Origin: Actinomycetes bacterium
GTDB taxonomy: Bacteria; Actinomycetota; Actinomycetes; Actinomycetales; JAJYRW01
DNA: 5,634 nt
Reading direction: 5' to 3'
Assembly (NCBI GenBank): GCA_021793895.1
Contig: JAJYRW010000110.1
Span: 1 to 5,634 of the forward strand
Both the position numbers and the translations under genes were made by a program. The notes below the pieces were generated by a model. That model made no database searches and was not told the DNA's origin. It worked only from the letters and a program-made list of their open reading frames with translations. This document shows, in pieces, positions 1 to 5,579 of the stretch (positions within the stretch are counted from its first letter, which is position 1; each line of letters starts with the position of its first letter).

Positions 1-1
1 G

Positions 2-658
2 ATCTCGGCCGGGGTTGGTCCCTGGCTGCCCTTCCAAATGCTCACCTCCGCCTGGATCGGGCTGGGGGCGGGGCTGCTGCCCAAGCGCGTTACGGGCCGG
101 GCAGAAGTCATCATGCTCGCCGCCTACGGCGCGATTTCGGCTTACGCTTTTGGCGCGCTAATGAACATGTGGTTTTGGCCCATGATGGCCGGGAGTTCCG
201 GCGCGGACAGCTCCTTAGCCTTCATCCCCGGGGACTCCGTTTTGGCTAATCTAAAGCGATTTACCGTCTTTACTCTCGTGACTTCAACCGGTGGTTGGGA
301 CACCGGCCGGGCGATCACCAATGTTGTGGCGATACTCGTTTTAGGCCCAGCAATCTTGGCAGTATTGCGCCGCGCGGTCCGCAAAGCATCATTTGGCGCG
401 CCCGTTGACTTTAGCCCGGTCACGAACTCGACGACTGGGAGCGATGGTGGAACGAAAAACTACTCGCTGGCTTCGCTCGAGTCATCACTTGATTCTTCAT
501 CAGCGTCTGCATCAGAGCCATCTTCTGACCCGCCATCTTCATCAGCCGGATCTTCCGGGTCCGCATCTGGAACTGTCACCGGCACACAGTCGGGCAGCGG
601 GTCCAGTGGCTCATCGGGCACCAGTTCGATCACTTCGGTGGGCTGCAACTCGTCATAG
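2..658 (+). CDS. ECF transporter S component (5' partial)
   Basis: The reading frame is already open at the window edge, so the true start lies upstream; 218 residues are visible. The visible part resembles the C-terminal half of actinobacterial energy-coupling-factor S components: a WLPFQM/GLGAGLLP stretch, then GRAEV..LAAYGAISAYAFGALMN.WFWP, then a last hydrophobic helix (AITNVVAILVLGPAILAVLRR). In this family the integral-membrane S subunit binds a vitamin or other micronutrient and docks on a shared T subunit and two ATPases, which would be expected upstream. The substrate cannot be told from this fragment. The membrane core ends near position 400. After that the frame continues for about 80 residues of Ser/Gly/Thr-rich sequence, which is unusual for the family. 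Nearly all of this tail (460-658) is antisense to the acidic tail of the convergent LytR_C gene. It may be a real tail or the result of a lost stop codon. The family call is fairly secure; the C-terminus is not. Confidence 0.75.
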   Translation: MSAGVGPWLPFQMLTSAWIGLGAGLLPKRVTGRAEVIMLAAYGAISAYAFGALMNMWFWPMMAGSSGADSSLAFIPGDSVLANLKRFTVFTLVTSTGGWDTGRAITNVVAILVLGPAILAVLRRAVRKASFGAPVDFSPVTNSTTGSDGGTKNYSLASLESSLDSSSASASEPSSDPPSSSAGSSGSASGTVTGTQSGSGSSGSSGTSSITSVGCNSS

Positions 659-1173
659 CTTTCGCCCAGTAGTACATCGACTACGGTGTCGGTGCGATCT
701 TCGTCAAGCCGCAGCAGCGCGCCATCTAATTGGGCTTCAACGGTGTAGGCCTCGGCGATCGCGTGCGGGCCAAAGCGCAGTTCGGCCGTACCTGTTACCG
801 GTATGTCTTCGTTGGAAACTTCAAGAACTTCAAATCCGCGTTCGTGAAATGCGTCGCTCGCGGCAGCGGCAAGCCCGGAAACGTCGGTCGTGTTGTAGAT
901 ATTTAATTCCACATCGCTGTAGGTAACGGGCGTGTCTTCCGGCCCCGGGCACGGCGGGGGTGCGGGGGCTTGCGCGTCCTCCTTATCGGAGGTGAATGCA
1001 ATATCAAACGGACCGTCGATGGTCCCGCTATATATGGAGTAAGAAAAAAGCAGCGCCAAGAGCATGGCACCACAAATCGAACCAAAAATTACTGTTTGGC
1101 GCACGCGCCGATTTTGCTTGCGCTTGGAACGGGCGCGGTATGCGCTGCTATTTGGTTCGTTCGGGCTGCTCAC
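460..1173 (-). CDS. LytR C-terminal domain membrane protein (Cei-like)
   Basis: This 237-aa protein starts with GTG, the only start codon after the in-frame stop at 1207-1209. It has a basic cytoplasmic N-terminus (residues 11-25, RARSKRKQNRRVR), one membrane helix at about 27-48, a Pro-rich linker (68-78) and an extracytoplasmic LytR_C domain at about 85-187 (VELNIYNTTDVSGLA..., ERGFEVLEV, LRFGP). It ends in a strongly acidic Asp/Glu/Ser tail (203-237). Cys75 and Cys196 flank the domain and could form a disulfide (inference). The architecture matches actinobacterial LytR_C proteins such as mycobacterial Cei, which is linked to envelope integrity; it lacks the LytR-CpsA-Psr catalytic domain. 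It lies 25 bp after the VapB-like gene, so the two are probably co-transcribed. Its last ~200 bp are also read in antisense by the S-component frame. Confidence 0.82.
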   Translation of the reverse strand: MSSPNEPNSSAYRARSKRKQNRRVRQTVIFGSICGAMLLALLFSYSIYSGTIDGPFDIAFTSDKEDAQAPAPPPCPGPEDTPVTYSDVELNIYNTTDVSGLAAAASDAFHERGFEVLEVSNEDIPVTGTAELRFGPHAIAEAYTVEAQLDGALLRLDEDRTDTVVDVLLGESYDELQPTEVIELVPDEPLDPLPDCVPVTVPDADPEDPADEDGGSEDGSDADADEESSDDSSEASE

Positions 1174-1198
1174 AGCATCAGAGCCTACCGCTGATGAC

Positions 1199-1498
1199 TT
1201 AACTATCTAGTTCCAATACCCGGGCATGTAAAAAAGCGCGCTGTTGCAACGCGGCGCGGACCGCTCGATGGAGCCCGTCTTCCAGGTATAGCTCACCATT
1301 CCAACTCACAACATGGGCGAAGAGATCGCCATAAAATGTGGAGTCTTCCGCCAGCAGTGAGGTGAGATCTAAAGTTGCTTTGGTAGTGACGAGTTCATCT
1401 AGGCGGACCTGGCGCGGTGGTATATCGGCCCACTGGGTGTTCGTTTCCAAGCCATGGTCGGGGTAGGGGCGCCCGTCGCCAACTCCTTTAAAAATCAC
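1199..1498 (-). CDS. Small protein of the 'VapB-type antitoxin' annotated family
   Basis: A ~99-aa protein from a GTG start. I chose this start because conserved homologues begin at (M/V)IFK.VG.GRPYP.HG. An in-frame TTG at 1540 would add 14 residues, and neither start has a strong Shine-Dalgarno site. Visible conserved blocks are GRPYPDHGL, PPRQVRLDELVTTK, EDSTFYGDLF and LYLEDGLHRAVRAAL. Actinobacterial relatives are routinely labelled VapB family antitoxin. Nothing here supports that role: there is no PIN toxin gene beside it, and no ribbon-helix-helix or AbrB motif that I can see. The PPRQ..LDEL and EDGLHR.VRAAL blocks resemble the ParB/sulfiredoxin fold (inference). It is the first gene of a leftward operon with the LytR_C membrane protein. 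The family assignment is firm; the molecular function is unknown. Confidence 0.8.
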   Translation of the reverse strand: MIFKGVGDGRPYPDHGLETNTQWADIPPRQVRLDELVTTKATLDLTSLLAEDSTFYGDLFAHVVSWNGELYLEDGLHRAVRAALQQRAFLHARVLELDS

Positions 1499-1605
1499 GG
1501 CACCAGCATATGTTTTTTCGCGCTGAGAATGAAACCACAATTTGCATAGGGCCCCAAAAGCATCCGCGGCGCGTAGTTGCTGTCTAGCTGCGGATTAGCG
1601 CCAAC

Positions 1606-1611
1606 TAGCAT
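1606..1611 (+). promoter_or_regulatory. Candidate -10 box for the amidotransferase gene
   Basis: TAGCAT fits the actinobacterial TANNNT -10 pattern and lies 8 nt before the ATG at 1620. That spacing would put transcription start at or next to the start codon. No Shine-Dalgarno sequence precedes the ATG, which fits a leaderless mRNA. No good -35 hexamer is present at normal spacing, so this is a weak call. Confidence 0.25.
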
Positions 1612-1619
1612 CTAAGACC

Positions 1620-2351
1620 ATGAAACCTTTCTTACTCCTCGCGTCTCGGCCCGAGGACGTTGCCGCGCGGGAAGAGCGGGAGGGTTTCTTGCGTGCGGGA
1701 GGGCTAAGTGATGGGGAACTGCACACCATTCGCATGGAAAGCGAGCCCCTGCCGCCGATTAAGTTAGACGACTATTCCGGCGTTATTTTGGGCGGCGGAC
1801 CGTTCAACGCCTCCGATGCCGAAGCAGAAAAGCCGGCCGTGCAATTGCGGTTTGAAGCGGAATTAGTGCCGCTGCTGGATGAAATTGTCGATCGTGATTT
1901 CCCATTTTTTGGCGCTTGCTTTGGAATCGGAATCCTGGGCGGCTTTCTAGGGGGAACGATCGACCGCCAGTACGGTGAAGAACCCGGCGCGGTAGAGGTG
2001 CGGCTAACTGACGCGGGCCAAAAAGATGCCCTCTTCAATCAGTTGCCGGCCCGCTTCGATGGCTTGGTCGGGCACAAGGAAGCTTGCAGCATCTTGCCGC
2101 CACAGGCCGTGTTACTGGCCACCTCTGAAGCCTGCCCCGTCCAGGCGTTTCGCGTGCGCGAGAACTTATATGTCACCCAGTTTCACCCAGAATTAGACGT
2201 TGACGGCGTAATCAGCCGGGTCATGGTTTACCGCGACGCCGGCTATTTTCCACCAGAAGACTTTGACCGGATTGTGGCTAATTTACGTGCCTCAAATCCA
2301 ATTGAGCCCGCACGCCTGATGCGCGCATTTGTGGAGCGTTATAGGCGGTAA
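1620..2351 (+). CDS. Class I glutamine amidotransferase (GMP synthase-like), stand-alone
   Basis: This 243-aa protein has the class I (triad) glutamine amidotransferase fold. The hallmarks are GVILGGGP at residues 54-61 (oxyanion strand), the nucleophile elbow FGACFGIG with Cys100, and VTQFHPELD with His189 and Glu191, so the full Cys-His-Glu triad is present. The family hydrolyses glutamine and passes ammonia to a synthase domain. Here no synthase domain is fused and no obvious partner gene is adjacent, so the acceptor is unknown. The C-terminal ~45 residues (YFPPEDFDRIV..., RAFVERYRR) form an alpha-helical extension common in these GMP-synthase-like stand-alone proteins. The ATG start has no evident ribosome binding site. 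The gene is divergent from the VapB-like/LytR_C operon and converges on the DUF2231 gene with 10 bp between stops. Confidence 0.88.
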   Translation: MKPFLLLASRPEDVAAREEREGFLRAGGLSDGELHTIRMESEPLPPIKLDDYSGVILGGGPFNASDAEAEKPAVQLRFEAELVPLLDEIVDRDFPFFGACFGIGILGGFLGGTIDRQYGEEPGAVEVRLTDAGQKDALFNQLPARFDGLVGHKEACSILPPQAVLLATSEACPVQAFRVRENLYVTQFHPELDVDGVISRVMVYRDAGYFPPEDFDRIVANLRASNPIEPARLMRAFVERYRR

Positions 2352-2352
2352 A

Positions 2353-2374
2353 GACTTCCGACTAGTTCGAAGTC
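2353..2374. terminator. Weak dyad between convergent genes
   Basis: GACTTC at 2353-2358 pairs with GAAGTC at 2369-2374 across a 10-nt loop that contains ACTAGT. The dyad lies over the 10-bp gap between two convergent stop codons and overlaps the end of the DUF2231 gene. There is no T-tract on either side, so it is at best a weak bidirectional terminator. Confidence 0.2.
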
Positions 2375-2937
2375 GTGTGGCTACCAACCTTGCGAGCAAT
2401 CGCTAAATGACCGCCCAAAAATCCCGATACGGCCAAAACAGCGCCACCGGCAAGTCCGAGAACCCGACCTCGACCTACCCGTCCGCGCCGGCGGCAAAGA
2501 TAGGAAGCGCTGAAGGCAGCGAGAGCCGCGGTATTTCCCATCGCGTGCACTGCACCAAGGCGGGAATCTTCGGGCGCGGTCTCGCTCCACTCCACCAGCC
2601 CGGCCGCGGCAGTCGGGAGTGCGGACAAAATTCCCAAACCGATAAGGCGCTGACTGGCGCGCTTGCTGGCTCGGGGAGATACAAAATCCAGGGTGAGGGC
2701 CGACATCCAAAATCCCATCGGTAAGTCCGTCAATAGCGGGTGGAGGGCGTGCCCCATGAAGTTGCCCTTTAAAACATTCCGCACCGAACTATTGTGGGTG
2801 AAGATTTTGGCAAGCGGACGCAGTGGGGCGGAAACCGTGTCAAGCGCTTGGTTTTTTCCTAACTCATCGGCCCAGCGCGAAACGGTAGGCGGCGATGCGC
2901 TGCTTTGGTGTGTCTCAGATGACGTGAAGTGTGTCAC
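2362..2937 (-). CDS. DUF2231 family integral membrane protein
   Basis: The 191-aa start is the GTG at 2937, preceded at good distance by an AAGGGA Shine-Dalgarno sequence (2944-2949 on the plus strand, complement). A TTG at 2952 would add five residues but has no ribosome binding site. After a ~55-residue soluble N-terminus comes the DUF2231 signature GHALHPLLTDLPMGFW (residues 62-77, with His63 and His66). Four membrane helices follow at about 72-85, 97-117, 129-148 and 159-179, with a third His in AVHAMGN (about 131). Family members are often found beside or fused to Rieske [2Fe-2S] domains, and conserved histidines have prompted a heme or metal-binding suggestion, but no function is established. 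No Rieske gene is in this window. A sigma-70-like promoter lies ~70 bp upstream, so it is probably a single-gene unit separate from the yeiH-like gene. Confidence 0.85.
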   Translation of the reverse strand: MTHFTSSETHQSSASPPTVSRWADELGKNQALDTVSAPLRPLAKIFTHNSSVRNVLKGNFMGHALHPLLTDLPMGFWMSALTLDFVSPRASKRASQRLIGLGILSALPTAAAGLVEWSETAPEDSRLGAVHAMGNTAALAAFSASYLCRRRGRVGRGRVLGLAGGAVLAVSGFLGGHLAIARKVGSHTTSN

Positions 2938-3009
2938 GACAGGTCCCTTCAATGAGTTGCCATAGGTTGTGTTGGCCTTTCATTGTTGGCCGCCCCGGAC
3001 GCGGGCGCA

Positions 3010-3040
3010 TTTTTAGCCGCGCATCAGACGGTCCTGTCAA
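3010..3040 (-). promoter_or_regulatory. Sigma-70-type promoter of the DUF2231 gene
   Basis: On the minus strand there is a perfect TTGACA -35 box (3040 to 3035), a 19-bp spacer and a TAAAAA -10 box (3015 to 3010). The spacer is 1-2 bp longer than ideal. Transcription would start near 3003, giving a ~65-nt leader before the GTG at 2937. The leader contains GGCC-N10-GGCC, which could form a short hairpin, and a possible 22-codon ORF. Confidence 0.5.
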
Positions 3041-3086
3041 GGGTTTTCAGCTGCCTGCGCACCGCTGCCTAGATAGAGCCAGCCCG

Positions 3087-4031
3087 TTACGCCCCAACGC
3101 CCAGGTATAACGCGCTAAGGCCGACGCTAATAATCAGTGCAGTGCTCGTTAGGCCCAGTAGCAACGGGCGGGCGCCCAGTTTCTTCAGCGATTTAAAATG
3201 GACGCCCAATCCGAGTGCAAACATGGCGGTGGCGAGCAAGAACTGCTGCACCAAGCTCGCGGCATCCAGCACCGGGGCCGGAACAAAGTCGAGCGTCGCC
3301 ACGACCATCATCGCGATAAAACCGACTACGAAAAGCGGCAGCAGTGGTGGGCGTTTTTGATTGGCGGACACCGGGGCGCTGCGCTGGCGAACCAGTGCAA
3401 CTCCAGCGACCACGGGCGCTAAAAGCGCGACGCGGGCCAGCTTCACCGTCACAGCAATAGCCAGCACCGCTCCACCTCCGGCGATGCCGGCCGCCGCAAC
3501 AACCTGCGCCACCTCGTGGGTAGTGGCCCCGATAAAGACTCCGGTTTGATCTCCGCCAAAACCCAGCGCGGCCATGAGGGCCACGGTGGTTGGAATCATT
3601 AGCGTGCCAAATAAGACGACTAGCGCGATGGCGGCGGCAACTTTTTCTTCCGCCGCGCGTAGTGTTCCTTGCACCCCAGCTACGGCCGCGGCCCCGCAGA
3701 TGGAAAACCCGGAAGCAATCAGCAGGGTTAGCTCCGAGTCGACCTTCAAAAGCCGCCCCAGTCCCAAGGTGCCCAAAAATGTAATTCCCACCGCGCTGAC
3801 GATCAGAACTAGCACTTGTGGTCCCAGATCCAGCACGGTCTTCAAAGAAATCTGTAAGCCCAGCAGCACCACGCCCCAGCGCAAGATGCGCTTGGCCGCG
3901 AACTGGATACCCGGTTCCCATGATTCGGGTAGCCGAATAATGTTTCGCAAAACCGCGCCCAAGATGATGGCGATCAATAGCGGGCTGAGGCCGGGAGCCG
4001 CCGTCCCTAATAAAACCGTTCCCAGGCCCAC
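3087..4031 (-). CDS. yeiH: YeiH family (UPF0324) putative sulfate/anion exporter
   Basis: The 314 residues from a GTG match the YeiH/UPF0324 family of polytopic membrane proteins, which are annotated as putative sulfate exporters. Key blocks are GLSPLLIAIILGAVLRN (14-30), GVVLLGLQISL (53-63), GFSICGAAAVAG (108-119), THEVAQVVAAAG (171-182) and FALGLGVHFKSLKKLGARPL (271-290). About nine or ten hydrophobic helices span the protein, with a cytosolic-type break near 215-228. The family is normally ~330-350 aa. The similarity-bearing frame continues upstream of the GTG (…SGVTFCAAVGLG…), but no ATG, GTG or TTG occurs in it before the stop at 4131-4133. An ATG at 4081 lies in another frame and would need a -1 shift to join. 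The 5' end is therefore uncertain, and a frameshift or one-base assembly error is possible. It is divergent from a LysR-type gene, a common arrangement for this family and its regulator. Confidence 0.85.
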   Translation of the reverse strand: MGLGTVLLGTAAPGLSPLLIAIILGAVLRNIIRLPESWEPGIQFAAKRILRWGVVLLGLQISLKTVLDLGPQVLVLIVSAVGITFLGTLGLGRLLKVDSELTLLIASGFSICGAAAVAGVQGTLRAAEEKVAAAIALVVLFGTLMIPTTVALMAALGFGGDQTGVFIGATTHEVAQVVAAAGIAGGGAVLAIAVTVKLARVALLAPVVAGVALVRQRSAPVSANQKRPPLLPLFVVGFIAMMVVATLDFVPAPVLDAASLVQQFLLATAMFALGLGVHFKSLKKLGARPLLLGLTSTALIISVGLSALYLGVGA

Positions 4032-4090
4032 GGCCGCGCAAAAGGTGACGCCCGAACCGGTGCGTTGGAGGATTTTGTCATAGACCCCAT

Positions 4091-4097
4091 TTGTATC
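4091..4097 (+). repeat. Second TTGTATC half-site in the divergon
   Basis: TTGTATC here repeats exactly the left arm and next base of the dyad at 4126-4132, 35 bp away. It lies just upstream of the yeiH-like coding region. It could be an accessory LysR-type half-site, but 7 bp is short and a chance match is possible. Confidence 0.3.
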
Positions 4098-4125
4098 GCG
4101 TGGGCGGAAGGTGCTCGAGCGGTTT

Positions 4126-4143
4126 TTGTATCAGGTCATACAA
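4126..4143. promoter_or_regulatory. Candidate LysR-type operator, TTGTAT-N6-ATACAA
   Basis: A perfect 6+6 bp inverted repeat (TTGTAT at 4126-4131, ATACAA at 4138-4143) sits in the divergent promoter region of the yeiH-like and lysR-type genes. It contains the T-N11-A spacing of LysR boxes (T4126/A4138 and T4131/A4143). Its right arm overlaps the probable -10 box of the regulator gene, which suggests autorepression. The regulatory role is inference; the dyad is directly visible. Confidence 0.55.
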
Positions 4144-4144
4144 T
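4139..4144 (+). promoter_or_regulatory. -10 box of the LysR-type gene, likely leaderless
   Basis: TACAAT matches the TATAAT consensus at five of six positions and ends 6 nt before the ATG at 4151. Transcription would therefore start at or beside the start codon. There is no Shine-Dalgarno sequence (TTAGGC only). The -35 region (about 4116-4121) is poor. Confidence 0.5.
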
Positions 4145-4150
4145 TTAGGC

Positions 4151-5236
4151 ATGACCACCCAGGCCGGCGGGCGCGATGTGGATGCGCAAAGTTTTTCAAG
4201 CGACGCCGATGACGTGTTAGAGCGGCTGCTAGCGCCGCGAGTTCTTCGCTTTTTGCTCGAATTAGAAGAACGCGGGGGAGTGGGGGCAGCCGCGCGCGTG
4301 GTCGGAATGACGCAGCCCACGGCGTCGCGGGCGCTTGCGAGTATTGAACGTGAACTTGGTTATGCGCTGGTGCGGCGTACGCCGCTGGGATCCACTTTGA
4401 CGTCCCAGGGCGCGGCAGTTGTTGGGCAGGCCCGCGCGGTGCTGGCTGAGTATGGCCAGTTGCATAAATTGGCGCGCAGTTTCGATGGCCAGGCGACAAC
4501 GGATTTGCACTTGGCGGCAAGTCGGACGGTCGGGGAACATCTGGTTCCGCAGTGGCTGGGGGCCTTCGCGCGTGAGCTACCGGAGCTGCGGGTGTCGTTT
4601 CATGTGGACAATTCCGAGGCGGTCATTGCCGATGTTGTTTCGGGGCAGGCGCCGCTGGGGTTTGTGGAAACCCCGGACCTGCCCGCAACCGTGCACAGCG
4701 AAGTGTTGACGCACGACCGGCTGGTCGTGATTGCGCCTCCCGGCGCTGTTAAGGGCACGGGGTCTGTAGATGGCGGGACCGCGCCGCTCAAGGCTGACAG
4801 GTTCACCTCGCCTACGGATGATGAGCCGAGCGAAACCCCGGTCGCAGCGGCCAGGGCCAATGTAATAACACTGGCTGGCCTGGGTGAAGTGGCGCTGGTG
4901 GAGCGTGAACCTGGCTCGGGAACCCGCGCGATGTTGGATCAGCTTTTACCGCAGCGGCCCAGCGCGATCGCGCAATTCGATTCCAATACGGCCATCGTGC
5001 AGGCCGTTGCCGCCGGAGTCGGACCGGCCGTTTTGAGCGAACTGGCAGTGCAAGAGGCGGTGCGGACCGGAAAAGTGCGCGAAATGGAATGGCTTGAGGC
5101 GCCGCCACCGCGGCCCCTACACGCGATTTGGGCAGCGAGTGGAAACTTCCCCCAAATCCGCGAGGCAGGCCAGCTGCCGCAACCCGCAGCAAAGATTTTG
5201 GACGTCATCCGGCGAGCGATGGCGCCTTTGGCGTAA
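4151..5236 (+). CDS. LysR-type transcriptional regulator
   Basis: This 361-aa protein runs from the ATG at 4151. The frame stays open upstream to a TTG at 4091, but that start would code across the operator and -10 box and adds no family sequence. The N-terminal winged helix-turn-helix lies at about residues 29-87 (LRFLLELEERGGVGAAARVVGMTQPTASRALASIERELG in outline, with MTQPTASRALASIE as recognition helix), followed by the linker helix. The effector domain covers about 117-355, with DLHLAASRTVGEHLVP, a first lobe ending at VVIAPPG, and EREPGSGTR (251-259) typical of CysB/CysL-like members. An unusual ~38-residue Gly/Ser/Thr/Asp-rich insertion lies at about 199-236 between VVIAPPG and ITLAGL. 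The gene is divergent from the yeiH-like transporter gene and probably regulates it, as YeiE and CysL-type regulators do for related transporters or sulfur genes. The inducer is unknown. Confidence 0.9.
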   Translation: MTTQAGGRDVDAQSFSSDADDVLERLLAPRVLRFLLELEERGGVGAAARVVGMTQPTASRALASIERELGYALVRRTPLGSTLTSQGAAVVGQARAVLAEYGQLHKLARSFDGQATTDLHLAASRTVGEHLVPQWLGAFARELPELRVSFHVDNSEAVIADVVSGQAPLGFVETPDLPATVHSEVLTHDRLVVIAPPGAVKGTGSVDGGTAPLKADRFTSPTDDEPSETPVAAARANVITLAGLGEVALVEREPGSGTRAMLDQLLPQRPSAIAQFDSNTAIVQAVAAGVGPAVLSELAVQEAVRTGKVREMEWLEAPPPRPLHAIWAASGNFPQIREAGQLPQPAAKILDVIRRAMAPLA

Positions 5237-5243
5237 TAATCCG

Positions 5244-5331
5244 TGGCGGAGGATGAGGGATTCGAACCCTCGAGGGCTTTCACCCAACACGCTTTCCAAG
5301 CGTGCGCACTAGGCCGCTATGCGAATCCTCC
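5244..5331 (-). tRNA. tRNA-Ser(GGA), CCA encoded
   Basis: Read on the minus strand, the acceptor stem is GGAGGAT (5331-5325) paired with ATCCTCC (5254-5248), followed by discriminator G (5247) and a genomically encoded CCA (5246-5244). The anticodon arm is CACGC-TTGGAAA-GCGTG, with anticodon GGA at plus-strand 5295-5297, which reads TCC and TCT serine codons. There is a long class II variable arm (TTGGGTGAAAGCCCTC) and a T arm GAGGG-TTCGAAT-CCCTC. The long variable arm and discriminator G are serine tRNA identity elements. Its 3' end lies only 7 bp from the stop codon of the convergent LysR-type gene. Confidence 0.96.
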
Positions 5332-5568
5332 TGGTCGACAGTGAATTTCGCTAGAAACTCACAGTCGCGGGAAACATGCTAGCCCATCGGATTCAGGGCT
5401 TTAAATTGTGGCCCATGCCCCCGGTTCTCTAGGTGACTTTTCTGCTGGCCAATAGGCACTCCGGCATCAGATTGGGACACCTCATGAGTGGTCAGACCGG
5501 GACCGCCTCGGCGCCAGACCCGCTGGGTATCGGGCATGCCCACGGCGTCACTTTTGCATCGCGTGAGT
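5332..5568. other. Intergenic region between tRNA-Ser and ffs
   Basis: This spacer must hold the tRNA-Ser promoter (leftward) and the ffs promoter (rightward, at its right end). I see no convincing -35/-10 pair for the tRNA. A 10-bp palindrome GGGCATGCCC is present at 5532-5541. No coding region is supported. Confidence 0.5.
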
Positions 5569-5574
5569 TATCCT
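5545..5574 (+). promoter_or_regulatory. Candidate promoter of the SRP RNA gene
   Basis: TATCCT at 5569-5574 is a good -10 box, placed 6-8 nt before the expected 5' end of the SRP RNA. The best -35 at usual spacing is GCGTCA/CGTCAC (5545-5551), which matches TTGACA only partly. The support comes mainly from its position relative to the RNA gene. Confidence 0.45.
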
Positions 5575-5579
5575 AGGGT

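Noticed and set aside
393..926. 177-codon plus-strand ORF opposite the LytR_C gene
   Set aside because: Arg/His/Leu-rich shadow of the LytR_C coding strand, with no domain features.
1199..1498. A VapBC toxin-antitoxin module
   Set aside because: Only the VapB-labelled family member is present; no PIN-domain gene lies on either side.
3047..3068. GGCAGC...GGCAGC repeat (minus strand) as a terminator after the yeiH-like gene
   Set aside because: The two copies are direct, not inverted, repeats and no T-tract follows, so no terminator hairpin forms.
3193..4041. 282-codon minus-strand ORF overlapping the yeiH-like gene
   Set aside because: Gly/Arg-rich out-of-frame shadow; the yeiH frame carries the family motifs and the membrane helices.
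4078..4320. 80-codon minus-strand ORF across the lysR-type 5' end and operator
   Set aside because: Ser/Arg/Pro-rich antisense shadow of the helix-turn-helix region; no motif or ribosome binding site.
5532..5541. Palindrome GGGCATGCCC as an operator near ffs
   Set aside because: A 10-bp G+C-rich palindrome is expected by chance in this composition and there is no second copy.
5484..5576. 30-codon ORF on the plus strand just before ffs (MSGQTGTASAPDP...)
   Set aside because: It has no Shine-Dalgarno site and no recognisable motif, it runs through the probable ffs promoter, and its stop overlaps the -10 box. A chance ORF is likelier.
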